Part shown: piece by piece, positions 10,851 to 21,076 of the stretch
Layout of the letters: each line of letters begins with the position of its first letter
Position numbering within the stretch: the first letter of the stretch is position 1
Assembly (NCBI GenBank): GCA_000166095.1
Contig: CP002278.1
Span: 156,001-220,000, forward strand
Reading direction: 5' to 3'
DNA length: 64,000 nt
Source of the DNA: Methanothermus fervidus DSM 2088
GTDB lineage: Archaea; Methanobacteriota; Methanobacteria; DSM-2088; Methanothermaceae
Notes under the pieces: generated by a model
The model's input: only the letters and a program-made list of their open reading frames with translations
Told to the model about the DNA's origin: nothing
Database searches by the model: none
Program-made: the position numbers and the translations under genes

Positions 10851-11519
10851 TCATCCCTCAATAAGTCCTAATGCTTCCTCTATTCTTGCAAGTTCAGGTC
10901 CAGTCGTTTCCTTACTAACAAGTACTCCTTTAGAGTTGGCAATCATGCATGACCCTATAAAAATCATGCCATGATTGACGGTTCCAAGATCAGCTGGAAC
11001 TTTTAAAACTTTTTCAACTGTCTCCAATTCTTTTTCTTTAACATCAGGATGTAATAATGCACCTTTATTAGTAGCAATTCCTACTGAACCTACAATAGTA
11101 TAAGTTCCTAACAACAGATCTTTGACATTGACGTCTAATGTGTCTTTGATCGTGTTCACAGCTTCTGGAGAAAATAAAGGACTTATAATTGCACCATAAT
11201 CATTAGATAATATAAGATTTCCAAGAGCGGTGTGTTTGTCTTCAACTATACCTACATTAACACCTATATCCTCTAAAATTTTCATTTCTTGATCCATTAT
11301 ATTGTTTGGGACTAATATGCCATTAGAATTACCTACTGATAATACTCCAACCAATTCACTACCAGCAATAGTAATTTCAAATACTTCTACATCCAAAACT
11401 TCTTTTATGTCTCTTTTCACAGATTTTGGTAAGTGTGTAGATACTAAGGCTATGTCTTCAGTCACTGAAACGTATGCGCCTATAAAGCTTCCTTCAGATA
11501 TTTCAATTCTTTTTATCAT
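10851..11519 (-). CDS. eif6: Translation initiation factor 6 (aIF6)
   Basis: Anti-association factor that binds the 50S subunit and blocks premature 30S joining. 222 aa, built from five quasi-repeats of about 45 residues, visible as recurring SVGNSNGILVPN, LGNLILSNDYGAIISP, VGSVGIATNKGALLHP and IGSCMIANSKGVLVS segments. ATG start 3 nt after the L31e stop; its own TGA overlaps the L18a start region. Confidence 0.95.
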   Translation of the reverse strand: MIKRIEISEGSFIGAYVSVTEDIALVSTHLPKSVKRDIKEVLDVEVFEITIAGSELVGVLSVGNSNGILVPNNIMDQEMKILEDIGVNVGIVEDKHTALGNLILSNDYGAIISPLFSPEAVNTIKDTLDVNVKDLLLGTYTIVGSVGIATNKGALLHPDVKEKELETVEKVLKVPADLGTVNHGMIFIGSCMIANSKGVLVSKETTGPELARIEEALGLIEG

Positions 11520-11522
11520 GTT

Positions 11523-11768
11523 TTAATCCGCCAAAGAAACTTTAACAACGCCGTCTTCATCTTTAACGGCTTTAACTTTTATTTTGGGAGGTATTTTCTG
11601 AATTCCTCTTTCCCAGACTTTTTCATTTACGGAACGATCTATTTTAACTTCTTCTGCTTTCATATGTCTCTTCATAAATTCTCTTATAAATCTAATTGCT
11701 CTTGGTGCCCTGATGGTCCGTGGTACATTCTTTACCTTTCTTAAAGGTATTGTATAAACTCTCTCCAT
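11523..11768 (-). CDS. rpl31e: Large-subunit ribosomal protein L31e
   Basis: 81-aa ribosomal protein of the 50S exit-tunnel region. [27 protein letters not shown] and [16 protein letters not shown] are family hallmarks. A GTG at 11777 is in frame, but GGTGAGG sits correctly for the ATG at 11768. It follows rpl39e by 9 nt, the standard archaeal L39e-L31e pair. Confidence 0.94.
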   Translation of the reverse strand: MERVYTIPLRKVKNVPRTIRAPRAIRFIREFMKRHMKAEEVKIDRSVNEKVWERGIQKIPPKIKVKAVKDEDGVVKVSLAD

Positions 11769-11777
11769 AATCCTCAC

Positions 11778-11933
11778 CTATACTTTAAGTTTATTTCTTC
11801 TCCAATGTCTTTCTTTTGGATTTCTAATGTTCCTTCTGCCTGTTTTTAACATTACCCACGCAGGTACACGTCTATTCTGTCTCATGGCTTTAGATAACCT
11901 TATTTTTTTTGCTAAATGTTTGTTTCTACTCAT
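11778..11933 (-). CDS. rpl39e: Large-subunit ribosomal protein L39e
   Basis: A 51-aa gene, very basic: [20 protein letters not shown] at the start, [15 protein letters not shown] in the middle, [10 protein letters not shown] at the end. Length and sequence match L39e exactly. It lines the exit tunnel of the 50S subunit. ATG start, TAG stop; rpl31e follows. Confidence 0.96.
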   Translation of the reverse strand: MSRNKHLAKKIRLSKAMRQNRRVPAWVMLKTGRRNIRNPKERHWRRNKLKV

Positions 11934-11937
11934 GCTA

Positions 11938-12522
11938 TCACTTCCAGCCTATAACTTGTGTTTGATAATGAGATGGTGGAAAATATGATTCAGGTTTTTC
12001 TCCTATTTTTTTTATTAGATATCTTATCTCCACTTCATAATCTGAAGTTTTCATAAGTTTACTATCTATTTTCCTTAATTTAAACAACCGGGCAGATAAC
12101 CTATTTATGGTTTTATGCCCCATACCTCTTAAAGTTATATATTCTATATCATTTTTATCTTCAAGACTTCTTATTTCATCGATATTTAATTTGGGGACCC
12201 TATCATCCCTTCTTGTACCATCTGCAACAACAGGGTACTTTTTAGCAACTTTTTCAACAACTTTTTTATGTAAATAATTTATGCCATTATTTGGAAATCC
12301 ATCCTCAAGTATTTTTTCTACAGCTTTAATAATGATTTTTTTATTTAATTTTAATACTTTATGTTCAAAGTCTAAAGCCTTTGCAGATTCAGCAGCAGCT
12401 TTCCATGAATCATAAATTCCAAAATTAACTGTTACAAGTTCAACATCCATACCTAATCTATCGAGAATCGTAGCCATTAATGAACTATCTTTTCCACCAC
12501 TGAATAAAACACATGCTTTCAT
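11938..12522 (-). CDS. PP-loop ATP-pyrophosphatase family protein
   Basis: About 194 aa. Starts with the PP-loop signature [12 protein letters not shown] (residues 5-16), which binds ATP and adenylates a substrate in tRNA-thiolation, ExsB/QueC and asparagine-synthetase type enzymes. [11 protein letters not shown] near residue 100 is a second conserved motif. No zinc-binding or ferredoxin-like add-on domain is seen, so the substrate cannot be named. ATG start overlapping the PDCD5 stop region; L39e follows. Location in a translation cluster suggests RNA modification, which is inference. Confidence 0.75.
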   Translation of the reverse strand: MKACVLFSGGKDSSLMATILDRLGMDVELVTVNFGIYDSWKAAAESAKALDFEHKVLKLNKKIIIKAVEKILEDGFPNNGINYLHKKVVEKVAKKYPVVADGTRRDDRVPKLNIDEIRSLEDKNDIEYITLRGMGHKTINRLSARLFKLRKIDSKLMKTSDYEVEIRYLIKKIGEKPESYFPPSHYQTQVIGWK

Positions 12523-12524
12523 CA

Positions 12525-12869
12525 CTACATCCTTTTAATTCTTATTCTTCTTCTCTTACTGCTAATCTTCCTTAACAATTCTTTTAATTGTTTATCAGTT
12601 ATTCTTGAACGAAGCTGACCTGCACTAGCTAGCTGAATTAGCTGAAGTTCTAACTGTTCTACAAGTTCAGGCCTTGCTAATCTTAAGTTTGCTAATCTGC
12701 TTCTAGCTTGTGGTGTTAATATTCTCCTCAATATATGTCTCTTCTGAATCTCAAATTGTCTTCGAATTTGTTCCTTTTGAGCCTCTGATACTTGTTCCCT
12801 TTCTTCAGCCATTGCTTTACGTTGTAATTCTAACAATTTTCTACGTCTTATTTCTTCAATATCTGTCAA
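12525..12869 (-). CDS. PDCD5-family DNA-binding protein
   Basis: 114 aa, basic, entirely helical by composition, with an N-terminal coiled segment and the core ILTPQARSRLANLRLARPE that defines the PDCD5/TFAR19 family. The C-terminus KISSKRRRIRIKRM is strongly basic. The archaeal homologue has a known three-helix structure, but its cellular role is unclear. Downstream of S19e, as I recall for Methanothermobacter MTH1615. Confidence 0.92.
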   Translation of the reverse strand: MTDIEEIRRRKLLELQRKAMAEEREQVSEAQKEQIRRQFEIQKRHILRRILTPQARSRLANLRLARPELVEQLELQLIQLASAGQLRSRITDKQLKELLRKISSKRRRIRIKRM

Positions 12870-12891
12870 TATATCATCTCCTTTTATAAAT

Positions 12892-13329
12892 TTAATATTT
12901 ACTAAGCTCAGGAATCTTTTTCTTGATTTTATGTGATAATTTATCTAGGAAAGATCTACCTTCAGGTGTGATAATCCTTCCTTCATCGGTTTTTTCTACA
13001 AATCCAAGTTTTTCTAATTGTTGTAGTCCTTTTCTTACAATTGCTCCGCTGCCTCTCCTAAATCTCTCAGGCCTGGCACCTCTATCCTTTCTTCCACCAT
13101 ACCAAGTTCTTAAACGATTAACACCTACAGGTCCATCCAAATATATGCGTCTAAGTAAAGATGCCAATCTTATGTACCACCAATCAGGATTATCAGGACG
13201 ACGCTCTTTGTGTACACCTGTTTTTACAAACTTAGCCCATTCAGGTGGTTTTATTTCGGATTTTTTCTTTAATTCTTTTGCAACTTCCTCTATAAGTAAA
13301 TCTGCAGGCACATCATAAACTGTTGTCAT
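12892..13329 (-). CDS. rps19e: Small-subunit ribosomal protein S19e
   Basis: 145 aa. Family motifs: [54 protein letters not shown] and [14 protein letters not shown]. Required for 30S maturation in archaea and eukaryotes. GGAGG lies 6 nt ahead of the ATG at 13329, which is preferred to the in-frame TTG two codons upstream. Confidence 0.96.
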   Translation of the reverse strand: MTTVYDVPADLLIEEVAKELKKKSEIKPPEWAKFVKTGVHKERRPDNPDWWYIRLASLLRRIYLDGPVGVNRLRTWYGGRKDRGARPERFRRGSGAIVRKGLQQLEKLGFVEKTDEGRIITPEGRSFLDKLSHKIKKKIPELSKY

Positions 13330-13339
13330 TTGCAACCTC

Positions 13340-13603
13340 CTAGTTTTTGTTTTTAAATAATACTGCCGTATTACCTCTCAAGTCTACTAATGAAGCACCA
13401 GTTTTTCTGATTATCTCTTCTAAATATTCATTTTTTCTTGTAGATATAGTTTTAGCAAATCTTATTTTAATCACCTTTTTTGCCTTTAATTGCCTTTTAA
13501 TTTCATTTATTAGATTATTTGTAATTCCGCGTTTCCCTATATTTACAGTCACTGCTGTAAGTGATTTACGCATTAACTCTTTTTTTCTTTTTATAACTTT
13601 CAA
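13340..13603 (-). CDS. YhbY/CRM-domain RNA-binding protein
   Basis: 87 aa, one CRM domain. The GKRG loop near residue 23 corresponds to the GxxG RNA-binding loop, followed by KVIKIRFAK and the closing [13 protein letters not shown] strand. Bacterial YhbY associates with pre-50S particles; a ribosome-assembly role here is inference. AAGGAGA 7 nt upstream supports the TTG start at 13603, giving a 38-nt overlap with the RNase P gene. The internal ATG at 13573 would remove the first helix. Confidence 0.85.
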   Translation of the reverse strand: MKVIKRKKELMRKSLTAVTVNIGKRGITNNLINEIKRQLKAKKVIKIRFAKTISTRKNEYLEEIIRKTGASLVDLRGNTAVLFKNKN

Positions 13604-13928
13604 GTTTCATTCTCCTTTTTTCTTTTTTTTCTTTAATATATGGATACCTCATTATATGCCCACATTCAAGACATTTAATTTTCACTTTTCCTCCTGAAAC
13701 TCTTATCCTACTATTATAACCTGGTTTTAAAAATTTATAGCATTTTTTGCAAAATCTTCTTTTCCAAATTCTAGGTATTCTAATATTGTATTTCATTGCT
13801 ATATTTCTTGCTATTTCTACATATCTATGAGATCTCTCTGGGTGCTTATGAAATTCTCTTTCAGCGAGATTAAATAAAATATTGATTCTTTCTAATGCTA
13901 TTCTGATCATCCATCTAGGTCTTCTCAA
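13566..13928 (-). CDS. rnp4: Ribonuclease P protein component 4 (Rpp21/Rpr2)
   Basis: 120 aa protein subunit of archaeal RNase P, which trims tRNA 5' ends. The N-terminal helical pair contains [16 protein letters not shown], and the zinc ribbon is formed by CKKCYKFL and [12 protein letters not shown] (two CxxC pairs). The C-terminus is a basic tail. Works with Rpp29 on the RNA's specificity domain. Overlaps the YhbY gene. Confidence 0.94.
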   Translation of the reverse strand: MRRPRWMIRIALERINILFNLAEREFHKHPERSHRYVEIARNIAMKYNIRIPRIWKRRFCKKCYKFLKPGYNSRIRVSGGKVKIKCLECGHIMRYPYIKEKKEKRRMKLESYKKKKRVNA

Positions 13929-13939
13929 ACTAGAACCTC

Positions 13940-14497
13940 TTAGTACTCATTTGAATTCTTGAATTTTTCTCTAACAAAATCCTCTAAAAAATCTATTTTA
14001 CCTGGTTTAAAAATTTTCTTTCCATTAATTATCTCAACTATTAAATTACAAACATCATTGGGTAATAAATTAGTTGTATCAATTTCATGAACTTTATATC
14101 CATGAATTGATAATGCCTCATGAGTACAAACTCCAAGGGCTTCAGCTTCAACATTTTCCATTATTTTGGATTTATTGTATCCTCTTTTTTCCAATCTTTT
14201 TTTTAGATGTGATGGATGTAATCTTAACACAATTACAAAGTCAGCTGAATGACAAAGATGAGAAAGATGGCCTTCGACAATCCATATATTTTTATCTGAA
14301 GCTATTTTATTTATTTCTTTACATAATTTTTTTAAGTCCACAATTACGCTGTTCCTTTTTTCATCTAAACCTATATACAAACTTTTTTCTTTCACTAATT
14401 CATTTATATTTATAACTTTAGCAGATAATTTCTTTGCTAAGAGTTTTGATACAGTTGTCTTTCCAACTCCTGGAGTACCTGTCAAAAATATTTTCAT
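13940..14497 (-). CDS. AK6/Fap7-type adenylate kinase-like NTPase
   Basis: 185 aa. The Walker A is GTPGVGKTT at residues 7-15, and the NMP-binding EGHLSHLC near residue 74 is characteristic of the AK6 (Fap7/hCINAP) group, not ordinary adenylate kinases. Eukaryotic and archaeal relatives act with uS11 in late small-subunit maturation; adenylate kinase activity is also reported for the family. The 3' end of thi4 overlaps its start by 4 nt (ATGA). Confidence 0.9.
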   Translation of the reverse strand: MKIFLTGTPGVGKTTVSKLLAKKLSAKVININELVKEKSLYIGLDEKRNSVIVDLKKLCKEINKIASDKNIWIVEGHLSHLCHSADFVIVLRLHPSHLKKRLEKRGYNKSKIMENVEAEALGVCTHEALSIHGYKVHEIDTTNLLPNDVCNLIVEIINGKKIFKPGKIDFLEDFVREKFKNSNEY

Positions 14498-15270
14498 AAT
14501 AATCTTTCTCTAATTAATTCTGCAACTTTTTTTCCTGATAGTAACATTCCACCAAAAATCGGTCCCATTCTATAAGATCCATAGACAGAATTAGCAGCCA
14601 TCCCGGCAACATATAGGTTAGGATATACTTCACCCGTATTTTTTATGACTGCTTTTTCACCTTTTTCTGCCCACATTGGTTTTTCTCCAACTATCCTACC
14701 AGTTTCTGTATTTAATACAGGACCTAATTTTTTTTCTACAGCCTTTACAACTTCACAATCATGTCCTGTAGCATCTATTACAAATTTAGATTTTATAACA
14801 AGTGGGTCAACATGAATTTTAGCCATTTCTGCTGCAGTCCAATTAACAACTATTCCAGAAATTTTTTTATTTTTTATAACAATGTCCTCTATGTTTATTA
14901 AATTAAAAATTTTGAGCCCTGATTTGCATGCCTTTGAAGCTAGCGTTGTTATCATCTCTATAGCATCTGCAACATAATAATTATTTTCATATCTTTCAGT
15001 GTTTACATCAAATTCATCTAATATTTTCTTACCTTCTTCTTGTACTACTATTTTATTAAACATCATTCCGCCGCCCCATGCACCGCCACCTATGGAAACT
15101 CTTTTTTCAAATAATGCTACTTTGAAACCTTCTTTAGCAAGATAATAACCTGCTGTTATCCCTGAAGGTCCTCCACCAGCAATTGCAACATCTAGATTAG
15201 TGTTATCAATTAATTCTTCCATATATTTACTTATAATAGCCTTAGAAATTGTAACTTCGTTTAACACCAT
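14494..15270 (-). CDS. thi4: Thiamine thiazole synthase Thi4
   Basis: Makes the adenylated thiazole of thiamine from NAD and glycine. 258 aa with the FAD/NAD dinucleotide fold [16 protein letters not shown] near residue 29, [11 protein letters not shown] near 62, and the closing [20 protein letters not shown]. Seven residues after GHD, where yeast Thi4 has its sacrificial cysteine as I recall, this protein has Val; a Cys follows GHD directly. Methanogen Thi4 is known to use free sulfide catalytically, consistent with this. thiC in the same window supplies the pyrimidine half. ATG start 3 nt after the DRG GTPase stop. Confidence 0.9.
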   Translation of the reverse strand: MVLNEVTISKAIISKYMEELIDNTNLDVAIAGGGPSGITAGYYLAKEGFKVALFEKRVSIGGGAWGGGMMFNKIVVQEEGKKILDEFDVNTERYENNYYVADAIEMITTLASKACKSGLKIFNLINIEDIVIKNKKISGIVVNWTAAEMAKIHVDPLVIKSKFVIDATGHDCEVVKAVEKKLGPVLNTETGRIVGEKPMWAEKGEKAVIKNTGEVYPNLYVAGMAANSVYGSYRMGPIFGGMLLSGKKVAELIRERLL

Positions 15271-15273
15271 AAA

Positions 15274-16353
15274 TTACACCTTTTTTATTATCTGAACAAT
15301 ATCTCCATCCTCAAGAACATGTTCTAATCCTACTTTCTGACCATTGAATTTTGCAGATTTTCCCCATACCCTTGCATATCTGAAATCCTCTAAAAAGCTT
15401 TTATGTAATTTTTTACAAACATCTTCGATAGTACATCCCTTTCTCATAATTAAAGGTTCTTTATAATTTGGGTCCTTACCAGGTTTTTTTGTGTAGATAC
15501 GTATAAGATTTAAATTTTTAAATATTTCTTCTTTGAGTTTATCAATATTTAAATTATTTTTTGCTGAAACTAGGATAGCATCTGGAAATTTAGATTTAAC
15601 ATGTTTAAGATATTCTTTATTCACCAAATCTATTTTGTTCACAACTTTTAAAACAGGTATATATGTTCTATTTCCGGCTATTGCATCTATGAATCTATCT
15701 ACATCAAACTTCTCTCTTATAATTACATCAGCACTGTAGATATTATATTCACGTAAAATAGATCTGACAACTTCTTCATCAACTTTATTTGTTGAATAAA
15801 TATTGATTCCGCCTCTTTCTTTCTTTTTGATGCGTATATCAGGAGGTTTTTCTCCAGGTCTAATATCTACATTCCTTAGTTCATTTATAATAGTGTCGTA
15901 ATCTAAATTAAACACATCCATTACTACAACAATTAAATCTGCGGCTCTAACTGATGAAAGTACTTCTCTACCTCTTCCTTTACCTTCTGAAGCACCTTTG
16001 ATTATACCTGGAATATCAAATATCTGTATTTTTGCACCTTTGTATTCAAGCATTCCTGGAACTATGTTGAGTGTTGTAAATTGATAATTCCCAACTTTTG
16101 ATTCGGCATTAGTAAGTTTATTCAATAATGTAGATTTTCCAACTGATGGAAATCCTACTAAAACAACTGTTGCATCACCAGTTTTTTTAATTAAAAAACC
16201 TTTACCTTTAGATTTCCCAGATTTTTTTGAGGCTTCTTCTCTTAATTTTGCAATTCTTGCCTTTAATCTTCCAATGTGTCGAGCAGTCGCCTTATTATAG
16301 GGCGTTCTTCTTATTTCTTCTTCTAGTTCTTTTATCATTTTTTCTATATCCAT
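15274..16353 (-). CDS. DRG-family GTPase (developmentally regulated GTP-binding protein type)
   Basis: 359 aa. N-terminal helical hairpin (1-55), G1 GFPSVGKSTLLN near 67, G3 DIPGIIKGASEGKGRG, G4 NKIDL, and a C-terminal TGS domain. Eukaryotic DRG/Rbg homologues work on translating ribosomes. An open frame extends 37 codons upstream into aglB, but the ATG at 16353, 4 nt after the aglB stop, gives the family N-terminus MDIEKMIKELEEEI. Confidence 0.93.
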   Translation of the reverse strand: MDIEKMIKELEEEIRRTPYNKATARHIGRLKARIAKLREEASKKSGKSKGKGFLIKKTGDATVVLVGFPSVGKSTLLNKLTNAESKVGNYQFTTLNIVPGMLEYKGAKIQIFDIPGIIKGASEGKGRGREVLSSVRAADLIVVVMDVFNLDYDTIINELRNVDIRPGEKPPDIRIKKKERGGINIYSTNKVDEEVVRSILREYNIYSADVIIREKFDVDRFIDAIAGNRTYIPVLKVVNKIDLVNKEYLKHVKSKFPDAILVSAKNNLNIDKLKEEIFKNLNLIRIYTKKPGKDPNYKEPLIMRKGCTIEDVCKKLHKSFLEDFRYARVWGKSAKFNGQKVGLEHVLEDGDIVQIIKKV

Positions 16354-16357
16354 TCTA

Positions 16358-18922
16358 TCACTGAGCAGTCCATATTGAAACTCCTGGTTCTGAATGTAGA
16401 TACTTAAATGTTGTCTGGTTAAAACCTCCAAGTATGAATAATTTTGTAAAGACTGAATCTTCAAGTTGTTTATCCATAACTATTGTTACATATGATCCTC
16501 CTTGGCCAATTACGACTAATCCGTAATTACTATCTTTATCAACTATTTCATTCTTTACAACACGATTTCCTTCAATTATTACTAACTTATGTGGTTTAAC
16601 TTCATTTAAATTACCTTTTGTACCCATGAGAATTGTTGCATTTATTTCATTAGCTTTTTTCTCAATTTTTGTACATATCATCTGATTTTGCATTACTTCG
16701 TTTATTGTGTATATCACGGTTTTATCCTTTTCTTTCTGTGGTGGAGACACTTGTTGTGAGATGTGGTAGAAGTAATGAGTACCATTTTTTGTTTCAAAGT
16801 TCCAGCTTCCGAAATATGACCACCATGCTGCTTTGGGTATCATATCTGAACTACATACAAGTACAAATGGTCTTTTCTTGTCTGGATGTGTATATTGTAA
16901 AATAGTATCTGCTTGTTGAGGTGTAAGCTTATATTCATTTATCATTATGTTTCTAGCTTCTGATTTTGGAACACCCAATGTTTTATCTAATATTTCAACA
17001 GTTTTTGCGGTGTCGTGTGTGTAATTATCCAATGTTAAATATGCTTTATCACCACTACTTGCCAACATTCTTAAAATTCCGGCTGATAATGTTTCATTGT
17101 TAGTTAGCAACGCTTTACCTATCCAATATGCTCTAGGCGTGTTCTGAGAACCACCATCAAATGTTACAGGTCTATCTGCTTCATAAGTGAAAAAGTGCCC
17201 AAAGTCCCACCAGGACATAATTACGGTTCCCGGTGTCGTATGATCTTTAATCCATTTTGTTGCATTGTACATTCCTGTATTTGATGATGGGACGATCTGA
17301 GATGCAAATTGTTGTGCTCCATATATTGAAGGAGTTGCAGCGACTCCTACAATCAATAGTGCAATTATAACCGATCTTAACGAATGTTTCCTTACAATAT
17401 AAACTAAAATAGCTGAAATAATTCCAGCTAAAAATTTCATTTGGACTGTTGGTGCAAATGGCGACGCGGCTAATATACCACAGATAAATGCAAGTGTTAA
17501 GGCTGTAAGTTCTGCACGAACATGTTTTTTCACGAAATCTGCAGCAAAACCAACAAAAATTCCTGCAGAAAGTGACATTGGTATTGAAAATGGTTCAGCA
17601 AATCTTATACCCTTCGTTACTGCATAACCTGCCATAATACTCCAAATTGTAAATAACACAGCATAAAATAAATGTTCTATTTGAATATCTCTTGATACTT
17701 CTTCACTTATTCTTCTTTTTCTTTTCTTAAATTTACTTGTTTTACCTGCTCTAATTTTTGGAGTAGTTTTAAGGAAATCTTTTGTCAATGAAAATTCACT
17801 CCTATATATAGAACCAGCTTTCCATAAGAGAGCAATTATCCCTGCAACACCTAATAGAAATACCCCAAGTCCTCCTATTTGACCAACAGCTGACATTTGA
17901 TTAGGTAAAAATACAGACCCTGGTTTTCCAGGTATGGGCATTACAAAGGGAGGAACTTGCAACTCAGCAACTGAAATATATACGTTAGGATATGAAGATG
18001 TTTGAGTCAATGCTTGCATTTGTACTGCACCTACTAACTGAGACAATGCATTAGGTATCGCTGATGGACCACCACCTATCGTTAATATGCCACCACAAAT
18101 GATAGCTACAATCAACAATGCTAATAACTCTCTTTGTCCTTTTATCCAATCTAGCTTGCTTACATATTCTACCTTTCCTCTCTCTATGAAGTATCTCAGT
18201 CCGAAGTATACAAGTGCAACCACAAAAATAACTGCTAGGTAGAATACATATCCAACCCATGAAAGTGAGAATAATATTATTGATATGGCCGTGGCTACAG
18301 CAAATATAACCCTACGTTTAAACGTTTTTGCAACTATACTTTCAGCAAAAAACCACATAATTAATATTGGGAACAAAACGTTAAACATAGCCGTACGGAA
18401 CAGTCCAGCGAAGGTGTGTGCAAAATACACAGGTGCAAATGCTACTAAGAGTGCTGCTGTAATACCACCATAATCATTAGTTATTTTTCTTACAAATAGA
18501 TATGCAGGAATTACAACGAGAGATCCTATAAATGCACCTGTCCAAAATGCTACCACAGGCAATGAAACTTTTTTAAAGATATTAACAAACTTATAAAGGA
18601 AAGAGGTAACATAGACAATCATTGGTGGATAATCAACTGGTCTACCTGGTGGATAGTAGGAGTGTAGGTCCCAATCTTTACCATTTACTTTAGTATCTCC
18701 CAACATTCCTTTTGTTAAAAAATTAGTTGTTAAACGTAAGTTGTAGTATGAATCTATTTCACTAAAGTAAGGTAATCCTGTAGATGGATCTTTGTAGAAG
18801 TTTTTTTGGTCTGGAGGAACGCCTCCAATGTTTACGGCCTCTGATCTTATATAAAATGCTAATGAAAAAAGGATAGCAATGATGGCTATTTGTTTAATAG
18901 TGTTTAGCATTTTTTTCTTCAC
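16358..18922 (-). CDS. aglB: Oligosaccharyltransferase AglB (STT3 family)
   Basis: Integral membrane enzyme that transfers lipid-linked glycan to Asn in N-x-S/T sequons outside the cell. About 854 aa. An N-terminal membrane segment is followed by the acidic loop SEIDSYYNLR near residue 57, then some twelve further hydrophobic segments to about residue 540. The soluble C-terminal domain has SWWDFGHFF, a variant of the catalytic WWDYG motif. GAGGTG lies 6 nt before the GTG at 18922, so this start is preferred to the GTG at 18931. Glycan-precursor genes (wecB, wecC) and sequon-rich envelope proteins occur elsewhere in the window. Confidence 0.94.
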   Translation of the reverse strand: MKKKMLNTIKQIAIIAILFSLAFYIRSEAVNIGGVPPDQKNFYKDPSTGLPYFSEIDSYYNLRLTTNFLTKGMLGDTKVNGKDWDLHSYYPPGRPVDYPPMIVYVTSFLYKFVNIFKKVSLPVVAFWTGAFIGSLVVIPAYLFVRKITNDYGGITAALLVAFAPVYFAHTFAGLFRTAMFNVLFPILIMWFFAESIVAKTFKRRVIFAVATAISIILFSLSWVGYVFYLAVIFVVALVYFGLRYFIERGKVEYVSKLDWIKGQRELLALLIVAIICGGILTIGGGPSAIPNALSQLVGAVQMQALTQTSSYPNVYISVAELQVPPFVMPIPGKPGSVFLPNQMSAVGQIGGLGVFLLGVAGIIALLWKAGSIYRSEFSLTKDFLKTTPKIRAGKTSKFKKRKRRISEEVSRDIQIEHLFYAVLFTIWSIMAGYAVTKGIRFAEPFSIPMSLSAGIFVGFAADFVKKHVRAELTALTLAFICGILAASPFAPTVQMKFLAGIISAILVYIVRKHSLRSVIIALLIVGVAATPSIYGAQQFASQIVPSSNTGMYNATKWIKDHTTPGTVIMSWWDFGHFFTYEADRPVTFDGGSQNTPRAYWIGKALLTNNETLSAGILRMLASSGDKAYLTLDNYTHDTAKTVEILDKTLGVPKSEARNIMINEYKLTPQQADTILQYTHPDKKRPFVLVCSSDMIPKAAWWSYFGSWNFETKNGTHYFYHISQQVSPPQKEKDKTVIYTINEVMQNQMICTKIEKKANEINATILMGTKGNLNEVKPHKLVIIEGNRVVKNEIVDKDSNYGLVVIGQGGSYVTIVMDKQLEDSVFTKLFILGGFNQTTFKYLHSEPGVSIWTAQ

Positions 18923-18932
18923 TATGACCACC

Positions 18933-21050
18933 TCAAATAGATCTTACATATTTACATTTTGGGAATCCTTTACAACCTACAAACTTACCATATCTCCCTG
19001 ATTTTATTATTAAATCATTTCCACATTTAGGGCATTTCCCAACTATTTTTTCTTCATCTATTTTTTTACCACATTTAGGATTTAAGCATGCTACACGTCT
19101 GGGGTTGCCATATGATATTAAGGGTAAACCACATCTCTTACATTTACTTTCCAAAATTATTGCATTTTTTGGAAGTGAATAAGTAACTTTACATGCGGGG
19201 TAATTTGAACATCCTACAAATCTTTTTTTGTATTTTTGGGAATACCTGATTATTAAATTTCCACCACATTTGCATTTACCTATAATTTTTGATTTTTTAT
19301 ATGCATTATATAATTCTTCCCCTATTTCTTTTTGCTTATCTTCAATACTATTTAATATATCTTTAACTTCATTTTTAGCTTCAGTAATCACGTTTTCTTT
19401 ATTAATTTCTCCTTTTATTATTCTTTTTATCTTTTTTTCAAATTCTCTTGTGAGTTTTTCACTAGTAATTTTCTTACAATATTTTTTTAAGATATTAATT
19501 ATTTTTATTCCAAGTGGTTTAACTTTAATCTTCCTACCTTCTATATATTTCCTGTCATACAATGCAGATATTATTTCTGCCCTAGTTGATTTCGTACCTA
19601 AACCTCTAACTTCCATTTCTTTAATTAAAGATGCTGCAGTATACCTAGCAGGTGGTTTGGTTTTTTTCTCCTCTTTAATGATTTTTTCAATTTTTAATTT
19701 ATCCCCTTCCTTAATTTCTGGAAATTCTTCATTTTTGACACTTGTATAAGGATAAAAACTCATCCAACCTTCTTTAATTATTTTTTGTTTATTAAAAATA
19801 AATTCATAATCATTTATGGATAATACTCCTCTTAAATTTGCAATTTTGGCTTTATCAGCAAAAACTGCAATAAATCTATGAACTATCAACTCATATAATT
19901 TTGATTCATCTTCATTCAAATTTTTTGGCATTACACCTGTCGGATGGATTGCCGGATGAGCTTCATCAGTTTTTTTACCTTCATACGGTTTAAATGGCTT
20001 TGATAATTTACTTATATATCTTTCGAACTTGGGATTTTTAGATAATCCCTCAAATATTTTCTCATAATCAATACTTGGTGGTAATTTCTGAGAAGAAGTT
20101 CTAGGATATGAAATGTAACCACCAAGATATAAATTTTGAGCCAGAGATTGTGTTTTTCTAGGGCTAAATCCAAACAATCTATATGCTTCTGATTGCAAGG
20201 TTGTTAAGTCAAAAGGAACTGGGGGATTTCTGTATCTTTTAGTAATTTTCACAGATTTTACTATAGCATTTTTATTTTTACATTCTTTAACAATTTTTAA
20301 TGCTTTATTTTTATCAAATATTTTTTGTTCTTTAAATTTTGCCGTAAAGAATTTAGTTTTAGCTTCGATGACCCAATATGTTTTTGGTTTAAATTTTTTG
20401 ATTTCTCTTTCTCTATCCACCAATATAGAGAGAGTAGGGGTTTGAACCCTGCCAGCTGATAGTTTGACGAATTTTTTTGTGGAATTCTGAATAGAGTTCA
20501 TCAATGCCCTAGAGATGTTAACACCAAATAAAAAATCAAGAAAATGTCTTGTGATTCCTCCATTAACCTGGCCATAATCTATAGATGTGAGATTTTCATA
20601 TGCTTTTCTTATATCTCTCTTTGTTAAGGTTGAAAATTTCATTCGTAGTGATTTTTTTAAAGATTTTTTGCCTATACAATACCTTAATACATTGTAACCT
20701 ATTAAAGTTCCTTCTATATCATAATCACAGGCATGTATATATCTATCTGCTTTTTTACCCAATTTTTTTATTGCATCAATATAATTTTTAATGTATTTTC
20801 GTTTTTTATCAACTAAATAAACAGGTGTCCACTCTAAATCAAAAAAATAATCTTTCTTTTTATTTGAAGGTGCTAAAGTATATAAGTGTCCTACAGCAGG
20901 TACTACCAATATTTTTTTGTCAGTTTTTTTAATTTCCCAATATGGTACATTTTTGTATTTTTTCTTTTTTGTTGATGAAGATAAGGAATTAGCAATCTTC
21001 TCTGCTGCTTGTGGTTTTTCACAAATTATAACTTCATTTACGAGAGTCAT
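18933..21050 (-). CDS. topA: DNA topoisomerase I (type IA)
   Basis: 705 aa. TOPRIM domain at the N-terminus (IICEKPQAAEKIA, then HACDYDIEG with the acidic metal site). The catalytic tyrosine lies in GGYISYPRTSS near residue 315, and LIKEMEVRGLGTKSTRAEI is the typical central motif. The C-terminus carries tetracysteine zinc ribbons (CKCGG...C...C, CKRCG...C...C, CPKCG...C...C). Relaxes negative supercoils by single-strand passage. Located in the TBP-to-ftsY run ahead of aglB. Confidence 0.95.
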   Translation of the reverse strand: MTLVNEVIICEKPQAAEKIANSLSSSTKKKKYKNVPYWEIKKTDKKILVVPAVGHLYTLAPSNKKKDYFFDLEWTPVYLVDKKRKYIKNYIDAIKKLGKKADRYIHACDYDIEGTLIGYNVLRYCIGKKSLKKSLRMKFSTLTKRDIRKAYENLTSIDYGQVNGGITRHFLDFLFGVNISRALMNSIQNSTKKFVKLSAGRVQTPTLSILVDREREIKKFKPKTYWVIEAKTKFFTAKFKEQKIFDKNKALKIVKECKNKNAIVKSVKITKRYRNPPVPFDLTTLQSEAYRLFGFSPRKTQSLAQNLYLGGYISYPRTSSQKLPPSIDYEKIFEGLSKNPKFERYISKLSKPFKPYEGKKTDEAHPAIHPTGVMPKNLNEDESKLYELIVHRFIAVFADKAKIANLRGVLSINDYEFIFNKQKIIKEGWMSFYPYTSVKNEEFPEIKEGDKLKIEKIIKEEKKTKPPARYTAASLIKEMEVRGLGTKSTRAEIISALYDRKYIEGRKIKVKPLGIKIINILKKYCKKITSEKLTREFEKKIKRIIKGEINKENVITEAKNEVKDILNSIEDKQKEIGEELYNAYKKSKIIGKCKCGGNLIIRYSQKYKKRFVGCSNYPACKVTYSLPKNAIILESKCKRCGLPLISYGNPRRVACLNPKCGKKIDEEKIVGKCPKCGNDLIIKSGRYGKFVGCKGFPKCKYVRSI

Positions 21051-21076
21051 AAACAGTCACTTCACCACACTAGTAA

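Noticed and set aside
16354-16464. N-terminal extension of the DRG GTPase into aglB
   Set aside because: The extra residues come from a second frame of aglB; the ATG at 16353 gives the conserved family start.
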